From positions 3,844,001 to 3,908,000 of the forward strand of contig NZ_CP108513.1 of NCBI RefSeq assembly GCF_035989285.1: a DNA stretch of 64,000 nt. The letters are read 5' to 3'. Every line of letters starts with the position of its first letter. The first letter of the stretch is position 1. The position numbers and the translations under genes are program-made. The notes beneath the pieces were generated by a model. That model did no database searches. It saw only the letters and a program-made list of their open reading frames with translations, and was not told where the DNA came from. This DNA is from Streptomyces sp. NBC_01235. Its GTDB lineage: Bacteria; Actinomycetota; Actinomycetes; Streptomycetales; Streptomycetaceae. This document shows positions 25,102 to 32,666 of the stretch, one piece after another.

Positions 25102-26052
25102 ATGAACGCTTCCACCACAGCCCCCACGACCGCCCCAGCCGTCGAGTCGGAGGAGCCGCTCAGCCCCGGCTACGACGCGGCGACCAAGGACGACGCCGAG
25201 TTCAACAAGCACTTCCGGCACGGCTTCACCACCATCGACGACGTACAGATGCACTACGTCATCGGCGGCGACGGCCCGCAGGTCATGGTGCTGCTGCACG
25301 GCTGGCCGCAGAGCTGGTACGAGTACCGCCAGATCATGCCCTCGCTGCTGCCCGGCCGCACCGTCATCGCCATCGACCTGCCCGGCATGGGCGACTCCAC
25401 CGGAAACCCGCCCTCCAGGACCAAGGCGGTCCTGGCCACGTACATCCACAAGCTCCTCAACCACCTCGGCCACCGCGAGAACGTACAGGTCGTCGCCCAC
25501 GACTTCGGCGTCAGCGTCGCCTACCCGCTGGCCGCCCAGTACCGCGAGCAGGTGGCCGGGCTGTTCCTCATGGACTACGGCCTGGTCGGCAAGAACCTGA
25601 AGTTCGCCACCATCGAGTCGATGTTCTGGCACTTCTCCTTCAACAAGCAGAACCCGCTCGCGGAGGAACTGGTCACCGGCCGGGTCGAGACCTTCCTCAC
25701 CCACTTCTTCCAGGGGATGAAGACCGCCGGCGAGAACGTGTCCGACGACGAACTGGCCGAGTTCGTCCGGCTGTTCTCCCGCCCCCAGGTCCTGCACGCC
25801 GGCTTCGAGCTCTACCGGACCGAGACCCAGGACGAGGCCGACAACGCCAAATTCCAGGAGACCCCGCTGACCATCCCGGTCCGCATGATCACCCAGGCCG
25901 GCCTCGCCGACATGGTCCTGCCACCCCTCCAGGACGCCGCCCCCCACGCCACCTCCGCCGACGTCCCCGGCGCCGGACACTTCCTCCTCCACGAAGCACC
26001 CGACCGCGTCCTGGCCGAGATCAACGCCTTCTACCCCCACCCCACAGCCTGA
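25102..26052 (+). CDS. Alpha/beta hydrolase, epoxide-hydrolase-like
   Basis: A 316-residue hydrolase. The oxyanion strand is LLHGWPQSWYEYRQIMP, the nucleophile elbow VAHDFGVSVAYPLAAQ has Asp rather than Ser (as in epoxide hydrolases and haloalkane dehalogenases), and the catalytic His is in GAGHFLLHEAPDRV. The cap domain begins after FLMDYGLVG. The first 35 residues are a low-complexity leader (ASTTAPTTAPAVES) that might serve as an unstructured tail. Likely opens epoxides or similar electrophiles; it follows the SDR gene by 99 bp. Confidence 0.9.
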   Translation: MNASTTAPTTAPAVESEEPLSPGYDAATKDDAEFNKHFRHGFTTIDDVQMHYVIGGDGPQVMVLLHGWPQSWYEYRQIMPSLLPGRTVIAIDLPGMGDSTGNPPSRTKAVLATYIHKLLNHLGHRENVQVVAHDFGVSVAYPLAAQYREQVAGLFLMDYGLVGKNLKFATIESMFWHFSFNKQNPLAEELVTGRVETFLTHFFQGMKTAGENVSDDELAEFVRLFSRPQVLHAGFELYRTETQDEADNAKFQETPLTIPVRMITQAGLADMVLPPLQDAAPHATSADVPGAGHFLLHEAPDRVLAEINAFYPHPTA

Positions 26053-26096
26053 CCGACTTCGAAAGCCGGCACACCGAGGTGAGAGGAAAACCCCTG

Positions 26097-26516
26097 ATGA
26101 ACAGCCAACCCACTTCCGCCCGCGATGTCCCTACCCGCGTATTCGCCGCCTTCGACGCGGGCGATATCGATGCGCTGGACACCCTGGTCTCGCCCGATCT
26201 CGTCGACCACAACCTGCCTCCAGGGGCTCCCTCGGCGATCGAGGGGATGAAGGGGATGGTCGCTGCCATGCGCGACGGGTTCACCAACCCTCACCACGAA
26301 ATCGTCTACCAGGCCGAGACAGACGACGGCTGGGTCGTCTCCCAGTGGGTGATCACAGCGACCCACACCGGCCCTTGGTTCGGACTGCCCGCGACAGGCC
26401 GTGACGTGACCTGCTCCGGCATCGATCTCGCGCGGGTGGTCGACGGTCGGATCGTCGAGATCCGGCACGTCGAGGAGCTGCTGCAACTGCAGATGCAGAT
26501 GCAGCTCACTGACTGA
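26097..26516 (+). CDS. SnoaL-like ester cyclase family protein
   Basis: A 139-residue protein starting MNSQPTSARDVPTRVFAAFD, with gagagga nine bases upstream of ATG 26097; an in-frame GTG at 26079 would overlap that site. It shows LVSPDLVDHNLPPGAPSAIEG, WVITATHTGPWFGLPATGR and IVEIRHVEELLQLQ, the layout of polyketide-cyclase/ester-cyclase SnoaL proteins. The C-terminus is a curious Gln/Met repeat (LQLQMQMQLTD). Probably the third gene of the SDR-hydrolase operon. Confidence 0.85.
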   Translation: MNSQPTSARDVPTRVFAAFDAGDIDALDTLVSPDLVDHNLPPGAPSAIEGMKGMVAAMRDGFTNPHHEIVYQAETDDGWVVSQWVITATHTGPWFGLPATGRDVTCSGIDLARVVDGRIVEIRHVEELLQLQMQMQLTD

Positions 26517-26976
26517 GGCAGCAGCAAAGACGCATCAGCGCGGCGTGAGCTGACCCAGACAAGGGACCCCAGGCGAAGAGTCGAAGTTGATCGCTTAATA
26601 GACCCTTCGCCGGGGGTTCTCATGGCTCACGCTGTTGCCCCGTCGGCTCCTGAAGGCCGTCTGACGACATCAGGGAGGCGCTCGCTCCATTGACAGGGCG
26701 CAGAGAAAGATCAAGGCGCGGTCCCGCACGCCATCACCGGCACGAAGCTCCAGGTCCCGGTCAAGCGCATCCTGCAGGGCACCGAGATCGAGCAGGTGGC
26801 CGACCGCGGCTCGACCGACAATCCGTCCGCACTCCAGCGGTTCGCCGGGTACCGCGCCGAACGCGCCCGCAAAGGCCGTATGACCGAGGCCCGGCGCTGA
26901 GCCCCAGCCATAAAGACCTGGACCCAAGTCCAGGACGCATTGCCGCACTGCGCGGCCAAGAGAACCGAGGAGAGAG
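26517..26976 (+). pseudogene. Gap with acetoacetyl-CoA synthetase C-terminal fragment
   Basis: A plus-strand frame from about 26722 to the stop at 26900 reads GTKLQVPVKRILQGTEIEQV and ends with FAGYRAERARKG. That matches the extreme C-terminus of acetoacetate-CoA ligase, whose catalytic-lysine loop reads TGKKLEVPVKR. Here the first Lys of the pair is Thr and about 600 upstream residues are absent. An imperfect inverted repeat (caggcgaag at 26571, cttcgccggggg near 26606) precedes it. Clearly a relic. Confidence 0.7.
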
Positions 26977-27375
26977 ATGTCGGGCAAAGAACCGGATCCC
27001 ACGGACTTCAGCGTGGTGAACACCTTGCTGGCCGCGATCGAGAAGGGCGACATGGACGAGGTGCGGCGCTGCTTCGCACGCGACGCGCTCATCTGGCACA
27101 GCTTCGACGAGATCGAGCAGGATGTCGATGCCATGGCTGCGATGCTCGGTCACCTCTGTGCCCACTCGACGAGCCGGAACTACGAGGACCGACGCATCAC
27201 GACAGTCGGCTCGCAGGCGTTCCTGCAGTACACGCTGACCGCGGTGCTCCACTCTGGAGGCCGGTTCCGAATGCCGGCGATGATGCGACTGGAGGTCGAC
27301 TCCGACGGGCTCGTGGCACGGATCGAGGAGTACTTCGACTCGCGCGTGCTCGACAGCCTCGCCGAAGTGTCGTGA
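26977..27375 (+). CDS. SnoaL-like / NTF2-fold protein
   Basis: A 132-residue cone-fold protein with a good gagagag ribosome site. Pattern: VVNTLLAAIEKGDMDEVRRCFARDALIWHSFDEIEQD, RRITTVGSQAFLQYTLTAVL and a last strand MMRLEVDSDGLVARIEEYFD. Stop follows shortly in SRVLDSLAEVS. It resembles ketosteroid-isomerase-like proteins with unknown ligands. Stands alone between a relic and a non-coding stretch. Confidence 0.82.
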   Translation: MSGKEPDPTDFSVVNTLLAAIEKGDMDEVRRCFARDALIWHSFDEIEQDVDAMAAMLGHLCAHSTSRNYEDRRITTVGSQAFLQYTLTAVLHSGGRFRMPAMMRLEVDSDGLVARIEEYFDSRVLDSLAEVS

Positions 27376-27945
27376 CGGCCTCCGCGTTCAACGAGAACGA
27401 GAGCGTGGCTCCCCGGGGGCCAGAACGTCACGCCGAAAGAACGGCCCCATGTCGCTCCCGTCATTGTCGGCTTCGGCGCCGACTCCGACACCCTGCCGAC
27501 GATCGAGGCGGCGCAGGTCAACTACTCAAGGACGCCCCGCGCGGCGGCCGGCGGCCGCAACGGTAGCGCCGAACCGCGATCCACGGCCCGCGCCAGAACT
27601 GACTCACCCGTCTGCGATGTCCTCACACGGGCATGATCGGCTCACGGACCGCCGAGGGCCATGTCCACGGAGAGGGGATGCCAGTTCGCAGCGACAGCTG
27701 GTTCAGACCTCCTGTGCGGCCCCGGCCGGCTCACCGGGCGGACACTTCGGAAATAGGCCGCCAGCGACCCTGCAGGGCCGTTTCCCCTTCGGGCAGTTTC
27801 CTTGCCCCGGACACGCCCGCGCCGCTCCGGCCCCTGGGTCCTGGCATCGGCCCCAAGGGCAGCCGCCCAGACCGCGAGCGACACCCTCGATCATCTACTG
27901 AGCCGCAGGTCAGATGGGTTGGAACTCCCCGACCACCGCCGGACT
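27376..27945. other. Non-coding/decayed stretch leading into flank block B
   Basis: No intact gene is recognised. A plus-strand frame near 27413-27525 reads NVTPKERPHVAPVIVGFGAD then SDTLPTIEAAQVNYS, which looks protein-like but is unassignable. From about 27780 the sequence matches flank blocks A and C (ttccccttcgggcagtttccttgcccc; cccctgggtcctggcatcgg). Confidence 0.5.
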
Positions 27946-28085
27946 CCGAACCCACGAGCAGCGGATTCAGTCCGTTCAGGCAAAATTGACGCCCCGGCAC
28001 CCAAAAAAGAACGTTTCCGCAGGTCAGAAGCCTGCGCAGGTGGGGCGGGTGGGACTCGAACCCACGGCCGACGGATTATGAGTCC
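27946..28085 (-). repeat. att-like direct repeat B with 45-nt tRNA 3' fragment
   Basis: Matches repeats A and C over 140 bp with two mismatches (g for a at 27948; caaaattgac for caaagttgac). The tRNA fragment is 28041-28085, identical to the real gene up to gagtcc, then diverging. It separates the 5.9-kb unit on its left from the 9.2-kb unit on its right. Confidence 0.85.
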
Positions 28086-28792
28086 TTTGAGGATCTTGGC
28101 GGGCCTTGCCGATCAACGCCGATCTATGACGTTTTCCCAGGTCAAGTGCATTGATCGTTGTCAGCCCGGTGTGGTCCTCGTCAGTCTGTTCCTGTCCTTG
28201 TGACCCCTCGATGGCCCCTGGGAGCCGTTGAGTTAGACAGCTTCTGCAGCAACAGCCGCGTCCGCCCAGTCCAGCCAACGGGACAGAACCCCCGCACAGC
28301 GGAGTCCCCTTCCACCGCGCAAAGGCTCCGCACCCAGTAGGGGCGGAGCCGCTGTAGCAATTTGTCGCAAGCTGGGACTATGCCGCACCCGCGTGCGGTC
28401 ACACCGACCGCACCTCTGCGTGCACCGGTGTGGCCGTCGCTGTTCGCGTCAGTGGGTGACCGAATAGGAGTCGCCGGTGCCGGCCAGAGCACCCCGTCGA
28501 CGATCAGGTACTCGTCGCGGATCAGGCGGCCCGCCGACCATCTCCTCGGCAGCGTGTCAGAGTCGGGGTCAGCGGCGCACATGCCGCGCAAGAGTTCGAT
28601 CACACGATGTCGGCATGCTCTCCGCCGGTCGAGCCAGTGGGCCAGCCGAAGACACACCCGACCCGATGGGGCTCGGCCTCAGCACCCGGGCGATGGCGTC
28701 CAGCACCGAGTGAAGAAGGGAGAGCCCTTTCCTGGATGCGCGCTGCGTAGGAGAAAGGACTCCCCCATTTCTCGGAGGAATACCGGGGACGG
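28086..28792. other. Element arm B and following gene-poor stretch
   Basis: The first 185 bp are the diverged counterpart of arm A (22159-22330). A hairpin (ggctccgc/gcggagcc) lies at 28324-28350. The rest has a minus-strand frame (28657 to about 28340) with MCLRLAHWLDRRRACRHRVI and DEYLIVDGVLWPAPATPIR. It is faintly like an IS5-type transposase but too degenerate to assign. No integrase is seen. Confidence 0.5.
28324..28350. terminator. Hairpin in arm B
   Basis: ggctccgc (28324-28331) pairs with gcggagcc (28343-28350). Occupies a similar place to the hairpin at 22397-22430 in arm A, about 250 bp from the tRNA fragment. Confidence 0.5.
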
Positions 28793-29662
28793 TCAGGCGG
28801 AGCTGCCGCTGGCCGTGTGGCTGGGCTCGGCGGCCCAGGACGCCAGCAGGCGCAGGCTGTCGTGGGTCGGAGTGCCGGATTCTGCGGTCCACACGATGAT
28901 CTGCAGGTCAGGGCCTGCCGCCCAGGTGACAGCGTTCCAGTCGAGATGCAGGTCTCCGACCACGGGGTGGCGCAGGTGCTTGCTCCCGGTGTCCCGGACG
29001 GCGACGTTGTGGGCGCCCCACCACCGGCGGAACTGGTCGTCCCGGACCGAGAGTTCGCCGACCAGAGCGGCGAGCTGCGCGTCCCCGGGGTTGTTCGTGT
29101 TGTGCATCCGCATCTGGGCGATGGCGAGCCGGGTGACGCCCTCCCAGTCCGCGTACAGCTCACGCATCCTGGGATCGGTGATGAGGAGTCTTATGTAGTA
29201 CCGCTGCTTCTCGGGGATCTTCGCGAAGTCGGTGATCAGGGCGGCGCCCATGGCGTTCCAGGCGACGATCTCGGTGCGCGGTCCGATCACGAAGGCGGGG
29301 GTGTGCGCCATGTCGTCGAGCATGCGCTGCAACTGGGGCTGGATCCTGGGGCGCGGCTGTCGGCGGGGCGGGCGGTACTCGTCCTTGGCCGCGAGCTCGT
29401 ACAGGTAGGCGCGCTGGTCGTCGTCCAGGTGCAGCACCCGGGCCAGGGACTCCAGCACGGACGGCGAGGGCTGGATACGGCCCTGTTCGAGGCGGGCGTA
29501 GTAGTCGGTGCTGATGGCCGCCAGTACGGCGATCTCCTCACGGCGCAGGCCCGCGACGCGACGCGGGCCGCCGTCGGGCAGGCCGACGGCGGCCGGGGCG
29601 AGCTCGGCACGGCGTGCCTTGAGGAATTCCCCCAGATCATGGCGGTGAGGATCGCGGTTCAT
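28793..29662 (-). CDS. XRE-family regulator with MmyB-like ligand-binding domain
   Basis: A 289-residue actinobacterial regulator. The HTH spans about residues 8-80: LGEFLKARRAELAPAAVGLP, VAGLRREEIAVLAAISTDYYARLEQGRIQPSPSVLESLARVL. The C-terminal MmyB-like PAS-type domain shows TPAFVIGPRTEIVAWNAMGAALITDF, and LASWAAEPSHTASGSS closes it. Such regulators usually sit beside an SDR or other oxidoreductase and may bind fatty-acid-like ligands. It carries upstream the motif gatctgtccctgg, shared with the flavodoxin operon promoter. Confidence 0.92.
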   Translation of the reverse strand: MNRDPHRHDLGEFLKARRAELAPAAVGLPDGGPRRVAGLRREEIAVLAAISTDYYARLEQGRIQPSPSVLESLARVLHLDDDQRAYLYELAAKDEYRPPRRQPRPRIQPQLQRMLDDMAHTPAFVIGPRTEIVAWNAMGAALITDFAKIPEKQRYYIRLLITDPRMRELYADWEGVTRLAIAQMRMHNTNNPGDAQLAALVGELSVRDDQFRRWWGAHNVAVRDTGSKHLRHPVVGDLHLDWNAVTWAAGPDLQIIVWTAESGTPTHDSLRLLASWAAEPSHTASGSSA

Positions 29663-29704
29663 GCCATCACCCTGACATCGCGGAGCAGTGTTGTCAGGGG
29701 GAGA

Positions 29705-29717
29705 GATCTGTCCCTGG
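29705..29717 (-). promoter_or_regulatory. Shared promoter motif, site 1
   Basis: gatctgtccctgg (plus strand), 43 bp upstream of the XRE/MmyB-like gene. The same 13 bp are in site 2 at 31983-31995, and site 3 at 32335-32345 is a near match. Confidence 0.6.
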
Positions 29718-29765
29718 AAGCCTCACCGCCAGGATGACGCGCGAACTGCGGCTGTCACCACGAGT

Positions 29766-30104
29766 TCAGCGGACGCGGCTCCACTTTCCATGGAGCTGGA
29801 CGAATTCGCCACCGATGACGGAGCTGGCCATGCAGGTGCCCTCGGTGTAGTCCTCGATGTGGGTGACGTGGTCACCGGCGTCGGGTTCGGTCCAGCGCAC
29901 GACGTACAGGCCGTCGCGGAGCTGGGTGGTGGTGTACTCCATCGTCTGCTTCCGGCCCTCGATGGCACCGCCTGTCACCTCGAAGGTGACCTGGGTCGCC
30001 GAGTCGAAGGTGATCTCCACAGTGAAGTGGCCGAGCGGTGTGTCCGGGCCGAGGTCCGCCAGCCAGGTCTGCCCCACGCTGGGAAGGGTCACGTTGCTGT
30101 CCAT
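29766..30104 (-). CDS. MoaF-related calycin-like protein
   Basis: A 112-residue beta-rich protein starting MDSNVTLPSVGQTWLADLGP. The repeating strands FTVEITFDSATQVTFEVTGG, MEYTTTQLRDGLYVVRWTEP and GDHVTHIEDYTEGT match the MoaF-type small-barrel domain. The ligand and reaction are unknown. The ribosome site is gagg in aaaaaagaggtagga. It ends the four-gene run flavodoxin, SnoaL, DJ-1, MoaF (31902 to 29766), with a 35-bp gap after DJ-1. Confidence 0.75.
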   Translation of the reverse strand: MDSNVTLPSVGQTWLADLGPDTPLGHFTVEITFDSATQVTFEVTGGAIEGRKQTMEYTTTQLRDGLYVVRWTEPDAGDHVTHIEDYTEGTCMASSVIGGEFVQLHGKWSRVR

Positions 30105-30139
30105 CGGTCCTACCTCTTTTTTGAGCGGCGGTGCGGGTG

Positions 30140-30841
30140 TCAGCCGAGGGCCTTGACGACTTCCTGGGCGAGCGGGACGGCCGAGGCGGGGTTCTGGCCG
30201 GTGATGAGGGCGCGGTCCACCTCGAGGTGGGGGGCGAAGTTCTCCTCGCCCTTGTGGTAGTCCGCGCCCACGTCCGCGACGAGACGGTCCTGGAGCAGCC
30301 ACTTCGCCCGGTCGGCGAGACCGTTCTGGATCTCCTCGGAGTTGGACAGTCCGGTCAGGCGGTAGCCGGCGAAGGGGGACTTGCCGTCGGCGTCCACGGT
30401 GGACAGCAGGGCGGCCGGGCCGTGGCACACGAGCGACACGATCTTGCCGGAGGCGAGCCAGTCGCTCAGCAGCCTGCCGGCCGCGGGGTCGTCGGACAGG
30501 TCCTCCATCGGGCCCCAGCCTCCGGGGACGAAGACGGCGTGGAAGTCGTCGATCCGGACGTCCTCGATGCGGATCGGGTTCGCCAGTTCGGTGGCCTCGC
30601 GCAGGGCGGTCTTCATCTGCTCGGCGCCCTCCTCGCCACCGTTGAAGTCGGGCGTCAGGCTGAGCGCGTCGGCGGTCGGCGGAACGCCGCCCGGGGTGGC
30701 CGCGACGATCTCGTAACCGGCCTCCTTGAAGACGCCGTACGGACCGATGGCCTCCTCGGCCCAGAAGCCGGACGGCTGCTCGAACCCGTCGGCCAGGGTC
30801 CAGTGGTCGGCGGCGGTGATGAGGAAGAGAATCTTCGCCAT
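30140..30841 (-). CDS. DJ-1/PfpI-family protein (Hsp31-like)
   Basis: A 233-residue class-I glutamine-amidotransferase-fold protein. The nucleophile elbow is KIVSLVCHGPAALL with reactive Cys followed by His; the acidic partner is in FNGGEEGAEQ and the strand HAVFVPGGWGPMEDLSDDP precedes it. Full length for the Hsp31/YajL type with insertions like those of glyoxalase III enzymes, which convert methylglyoxal to lactate without cofactor. Third gene of the flavodoxin operon; fits a reactive-carbonyl detoxification role (inference). Confidence 0.9.
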   Translation of the reverse strand: MAKILFLITAADHWTLADGFEQPSGFWAEEAIGPYGVFKEAGYEIVAATPGGVPPTADALSLTPDFNGGEEGAEQMKTALREATELANPIRIEDVRIDDFHAVFVPGGWGPMEDLSDDPAAGRLLSDWLASGKIVSLVCHGPAALLSTVDADGKSPFAGYRLTGLSNSEEIQNGLADRAKWLLQDRLVADVGADYHKGEENFAPHLEVDRALITGQNPASAVPLAQEVVKALG

Positions 30842-30867
30842 GGGTTTCTCCCTGGAAGTGAGTGCGG

Positions 30868-31257
30868 TCAGCCGTTCGCGGCCTGCTGGACGACGTGGCT
30901 GTCGGCGGCCTGGATCAGGCGGGTGAGCTTGCCGCCACCGACCGTCCACAGGTGGATGAAGCGCGCGTCCGACTCCAGGCCGGACTTGGACACGGCGTGG
31001 TAATGGCCGCGGACGAAGACGTGGTCACCAGAGCCGTAGAACTCCTCGGCCACCGCGCCGAAGGAGCTGAATTCGGGCGCGAGCCGGCCGAAGAAGTCAG
31101 CCCCGGCACTCGCCCAGGTCTTGTAGACGCCGCCGTACGGGAAGCCGGGAGTGATGTCCCAGACGACGTCGGGGTCGATGACCTCGGCGGCCACGTCCGG
31201 AGCCATGCCGGAGTCGTAGAGCCGACGGACGAGAGCGACGTTCGGGGAGTCGGACAT
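30868..31257 (-). CDS. SnoaL-like / NTF2-fold protein
   Basis: A 129-residue protein: NVALVRRLYDSGMAPDVAAEVIDPDVVWDITPGFPYGG, then a strand with GSGDHVFVRGHYHAVSKSG and a last segment FIHLWTVGGGKLTRLIQAAD. Typical length and pattern of SnoaL-like proteins with unknown function. Second gene of the flavodoxin operon, 45 bp after the flavodoxin stop and 26 bp before the DJ-1 start. Confidence 0.85.
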   Translation of the reverse strand: MSDSPNVALVRRLYDSGMAPDVAAEVIDPDVVWDITPGFPYGGVYKTWASAGADFFGRLAPEFSSFGAVAEEFYGSGDHVFVRGHYHAVSKSGLESDARFIHLWTVGGGKLTRLIQAADSHVVQQAANG

Positions 31258-31302
31258 GATGCTGCTCCATTTCGGGTCAGGCTTGCGGGTCAGTTCTCGG
31301 GT

Positions 31303-31902
31303 TCAAGCGGCGAGGGTGGCGCGGCCGGCGCGGAAGAACGCGGTCTGCTGCGCGACGCGGGCACCGAGGCCCTCGGCGGTGGCGATGTCGGACTTGTGGA
31401 CGGCCTCCGGGCCGGCGTCGACCGGGGTCTGGGCACCTGCGCCGACGAAGTAGCCCAGACGGTTGATGTCGTCCTCGCTGCCTTCGGTGGTGGCCCAGCC
31501 CGGCTGGACGCCGAGGCTGACCCAGTGCATGCCGTGCTGGGCGGCCATGGTGAAGAAGTAGCCCAGGGTCGAGGACTTGTCGCCGTTCTTGGCACCGGAG
31601 TTGGTGAAGCCGGCGGCTATCTTGTCGACCCAGGTCTGGGTGTACCAGCGTTTGCTGCTGGCCTCGGCGAAGGTGTGGAAGGCGGCGGAGGCGGTGCCCA
31701 TGTAGGTGGGGGCACCGAAGATGATCGCGTCGGCGGCGTCCAACTGCGCCCACTGCTCGTCCGTGATCGTGTCCACGGGGATGGAGATCACCTCGGCACC
31801 GGCTGCCCCGGCACCGCGCGCCACGGCCTCGGCCATGACAGCGGTGTGGCCGTAGCCGGAGTGGAACGCGACGGCGACCGTGGGGCGGGAGGTGGAAGAC
31901 AT
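31303..31902 (-). CDS. WrbA-like flavodoxin / NAD(P)H:quinone oxidoreductase
   Basis: A 199-residue flavodoxin-fold protein starting MSSTSRPTVAVAFHSGYGHT; the FMN-phosphate loop is HSGYGHTAVMAEAVA. AIIFGAPTYMGTASAAFHTF and KIAAGFTNSGAKNGDKSSTL are the other FMN loops of the WrbA/NADPH-dependent FMN reductase group. It would reduce quinones by two electrons and avoid semiquinones. First gene of the four-gene operon, with the shared motif about 80 bp upstream (31974-31996). Confidence 0.92.
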   Translation of the reverse strand: MSSTSRPTVAVAFHSGYGHTAVMAEAVARGAGAAGAEVISIPVDTITDEQWAQLDAADAIIFGAPTYMGTASAAFHTFAEASSKRWYTQTWVDKIAAGFTNSGAKNGDKSSTLGYFFTMAAQHGMHWVSLGVQPGWATTEGSEDDINRLGYFVGAGAQTPVDAGPEAVHKSDIATAEGLGARVAQQTAFFRAGRATLAA

Positions 31903-31973
31903 GACGGTACTGCTCCTCGAAAAGGATTGCGTGAATCGTGCTCTGGAAGCATGGCACGCAATTCGACTGCGAA

Positions 31974-31996
31974 GGTAGGAAGGATCTGTCCCTGGT
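31974..31996 (-). promoter_or_regulatory. Shared promoter motif, site 2
   Basis: A 23-bp word beginning ggtaggaagg and ending gtccctggt; 21 of 23 positions match site 3, and its 3' 13 bp equal site 1. It lies 72 bp upstream of the flavodoxin start. Candidate binding site for the XRE/MmyB-like regulator. Confidence 0.65.
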
Positions 31997-32195
31997 CGGG
32001 ATCTGCTCCGGGTCAGGAGGAAGGAACAAGGTGGCACGCCGGAAATCCCAGTGGCTATTTACACCGGGATCCTTCTGCTAATTCTTTGTACGCACGAAAG
32101 GAGACCGCACGCGTCAGTTGACGGTGTCGGACTCGGAGTCGTGCGGCACGGCCACCTCATCCCTGCCAGGCCCGCCACGCGCCGGCGCCGGTCGG

Positions 32196-32291
32196 TCACG
32201 GGCAGACCAGACCGACGATGCGGGGGCTGAGCCCGGCCCGGCGGGCCTTGAGGAATTGGCCCAGCTCCTTACGGTGCGCACTGCTGTTCAT
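32196..32291 (-). pseudogene. N-terminal stub of a second XRE/MmyB-like regulator
   Basis: Starting at ATG 32291 the 31 codons read MNSSAHRKELGQFLKARRAG and then LSPRIVGL before a stop. This is homologous to the first 28 residues of the intact regulator at 29662 (HRHDLGEFLKARRAELAP). The rest of the gene is gone, but its promoter region with the shared motif (site 3) persists. Confidence 0.8.
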
Positions 32292-32324
32292 GCTGGCCAG
32301 TGTGCGCTGTCCGCCACTTTGCTG

Positions 32325-32347
32325 GGTAGGAAGGTTTTGTCCCTGGT
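32325..32347 (-). promoter_or_regulatory. Shared promoter motif, site 3
   Basis: Begins ggtaggaagg and ends tgtccctggt, differing from site 2 at two positions. It is 34 bp upstream of the truncated regulator start. On the plus strand it could also influence the dehydrogenase at 32651. Confidence 0.65.
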
Positions 32348-32543
32348 TGCTTCTGCCTGGGGGTGGAATTCTCCTGTGTATGGGCCCTGCGAGCGGTGAC
32401 AGCAGCGAGAGACCGGCAATTATTTTTCACACGCCGTCGACGCTTCCCTATACCCCGTGGGCCATCATCGAGGAATTCGGCACGTCCGGGGTGACACCGC
32501 TGCCCAAGCATCAGCGCCACAGCAACGCACGAAGAGAATCACG

Positions 32544-32666
32544 ATGGAACTCCTGAAGCGGCCGCCGACCGGCAAGGGCCACCCACCGGCGCGAAGACCG
32601 CACCCGCGCCCGACCCACCCCCACCCGAGAAACGCATCAGGAGAAAAGACATGCGAGCAACTGTGA
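32544..32666 (+). pseudogene. Cupin-protein N-terminal stub
   Basis: ATG 32544 with gaagaga upstream starts MELLKRPPTGKGH. This resembles the first residues of small cupin proteins (MELLKxPPTxKGP...), then changes to proline/histidine/arginine-rich sequence and stops at 32666, overlapping the dehydrogenase start. It may be a relic whose translation signals were kept, or a leader peptide for the next gene. Confidence 0.5.

Noticed and set aside
28340..28657. An IS5-like transposase on the minus strand
   Set aside because: Only a faint DEYLIVDGVL-type resemblance to the catalytic Asp strand; no second and third acidic motifs, and no terminal inverted repeats were found.
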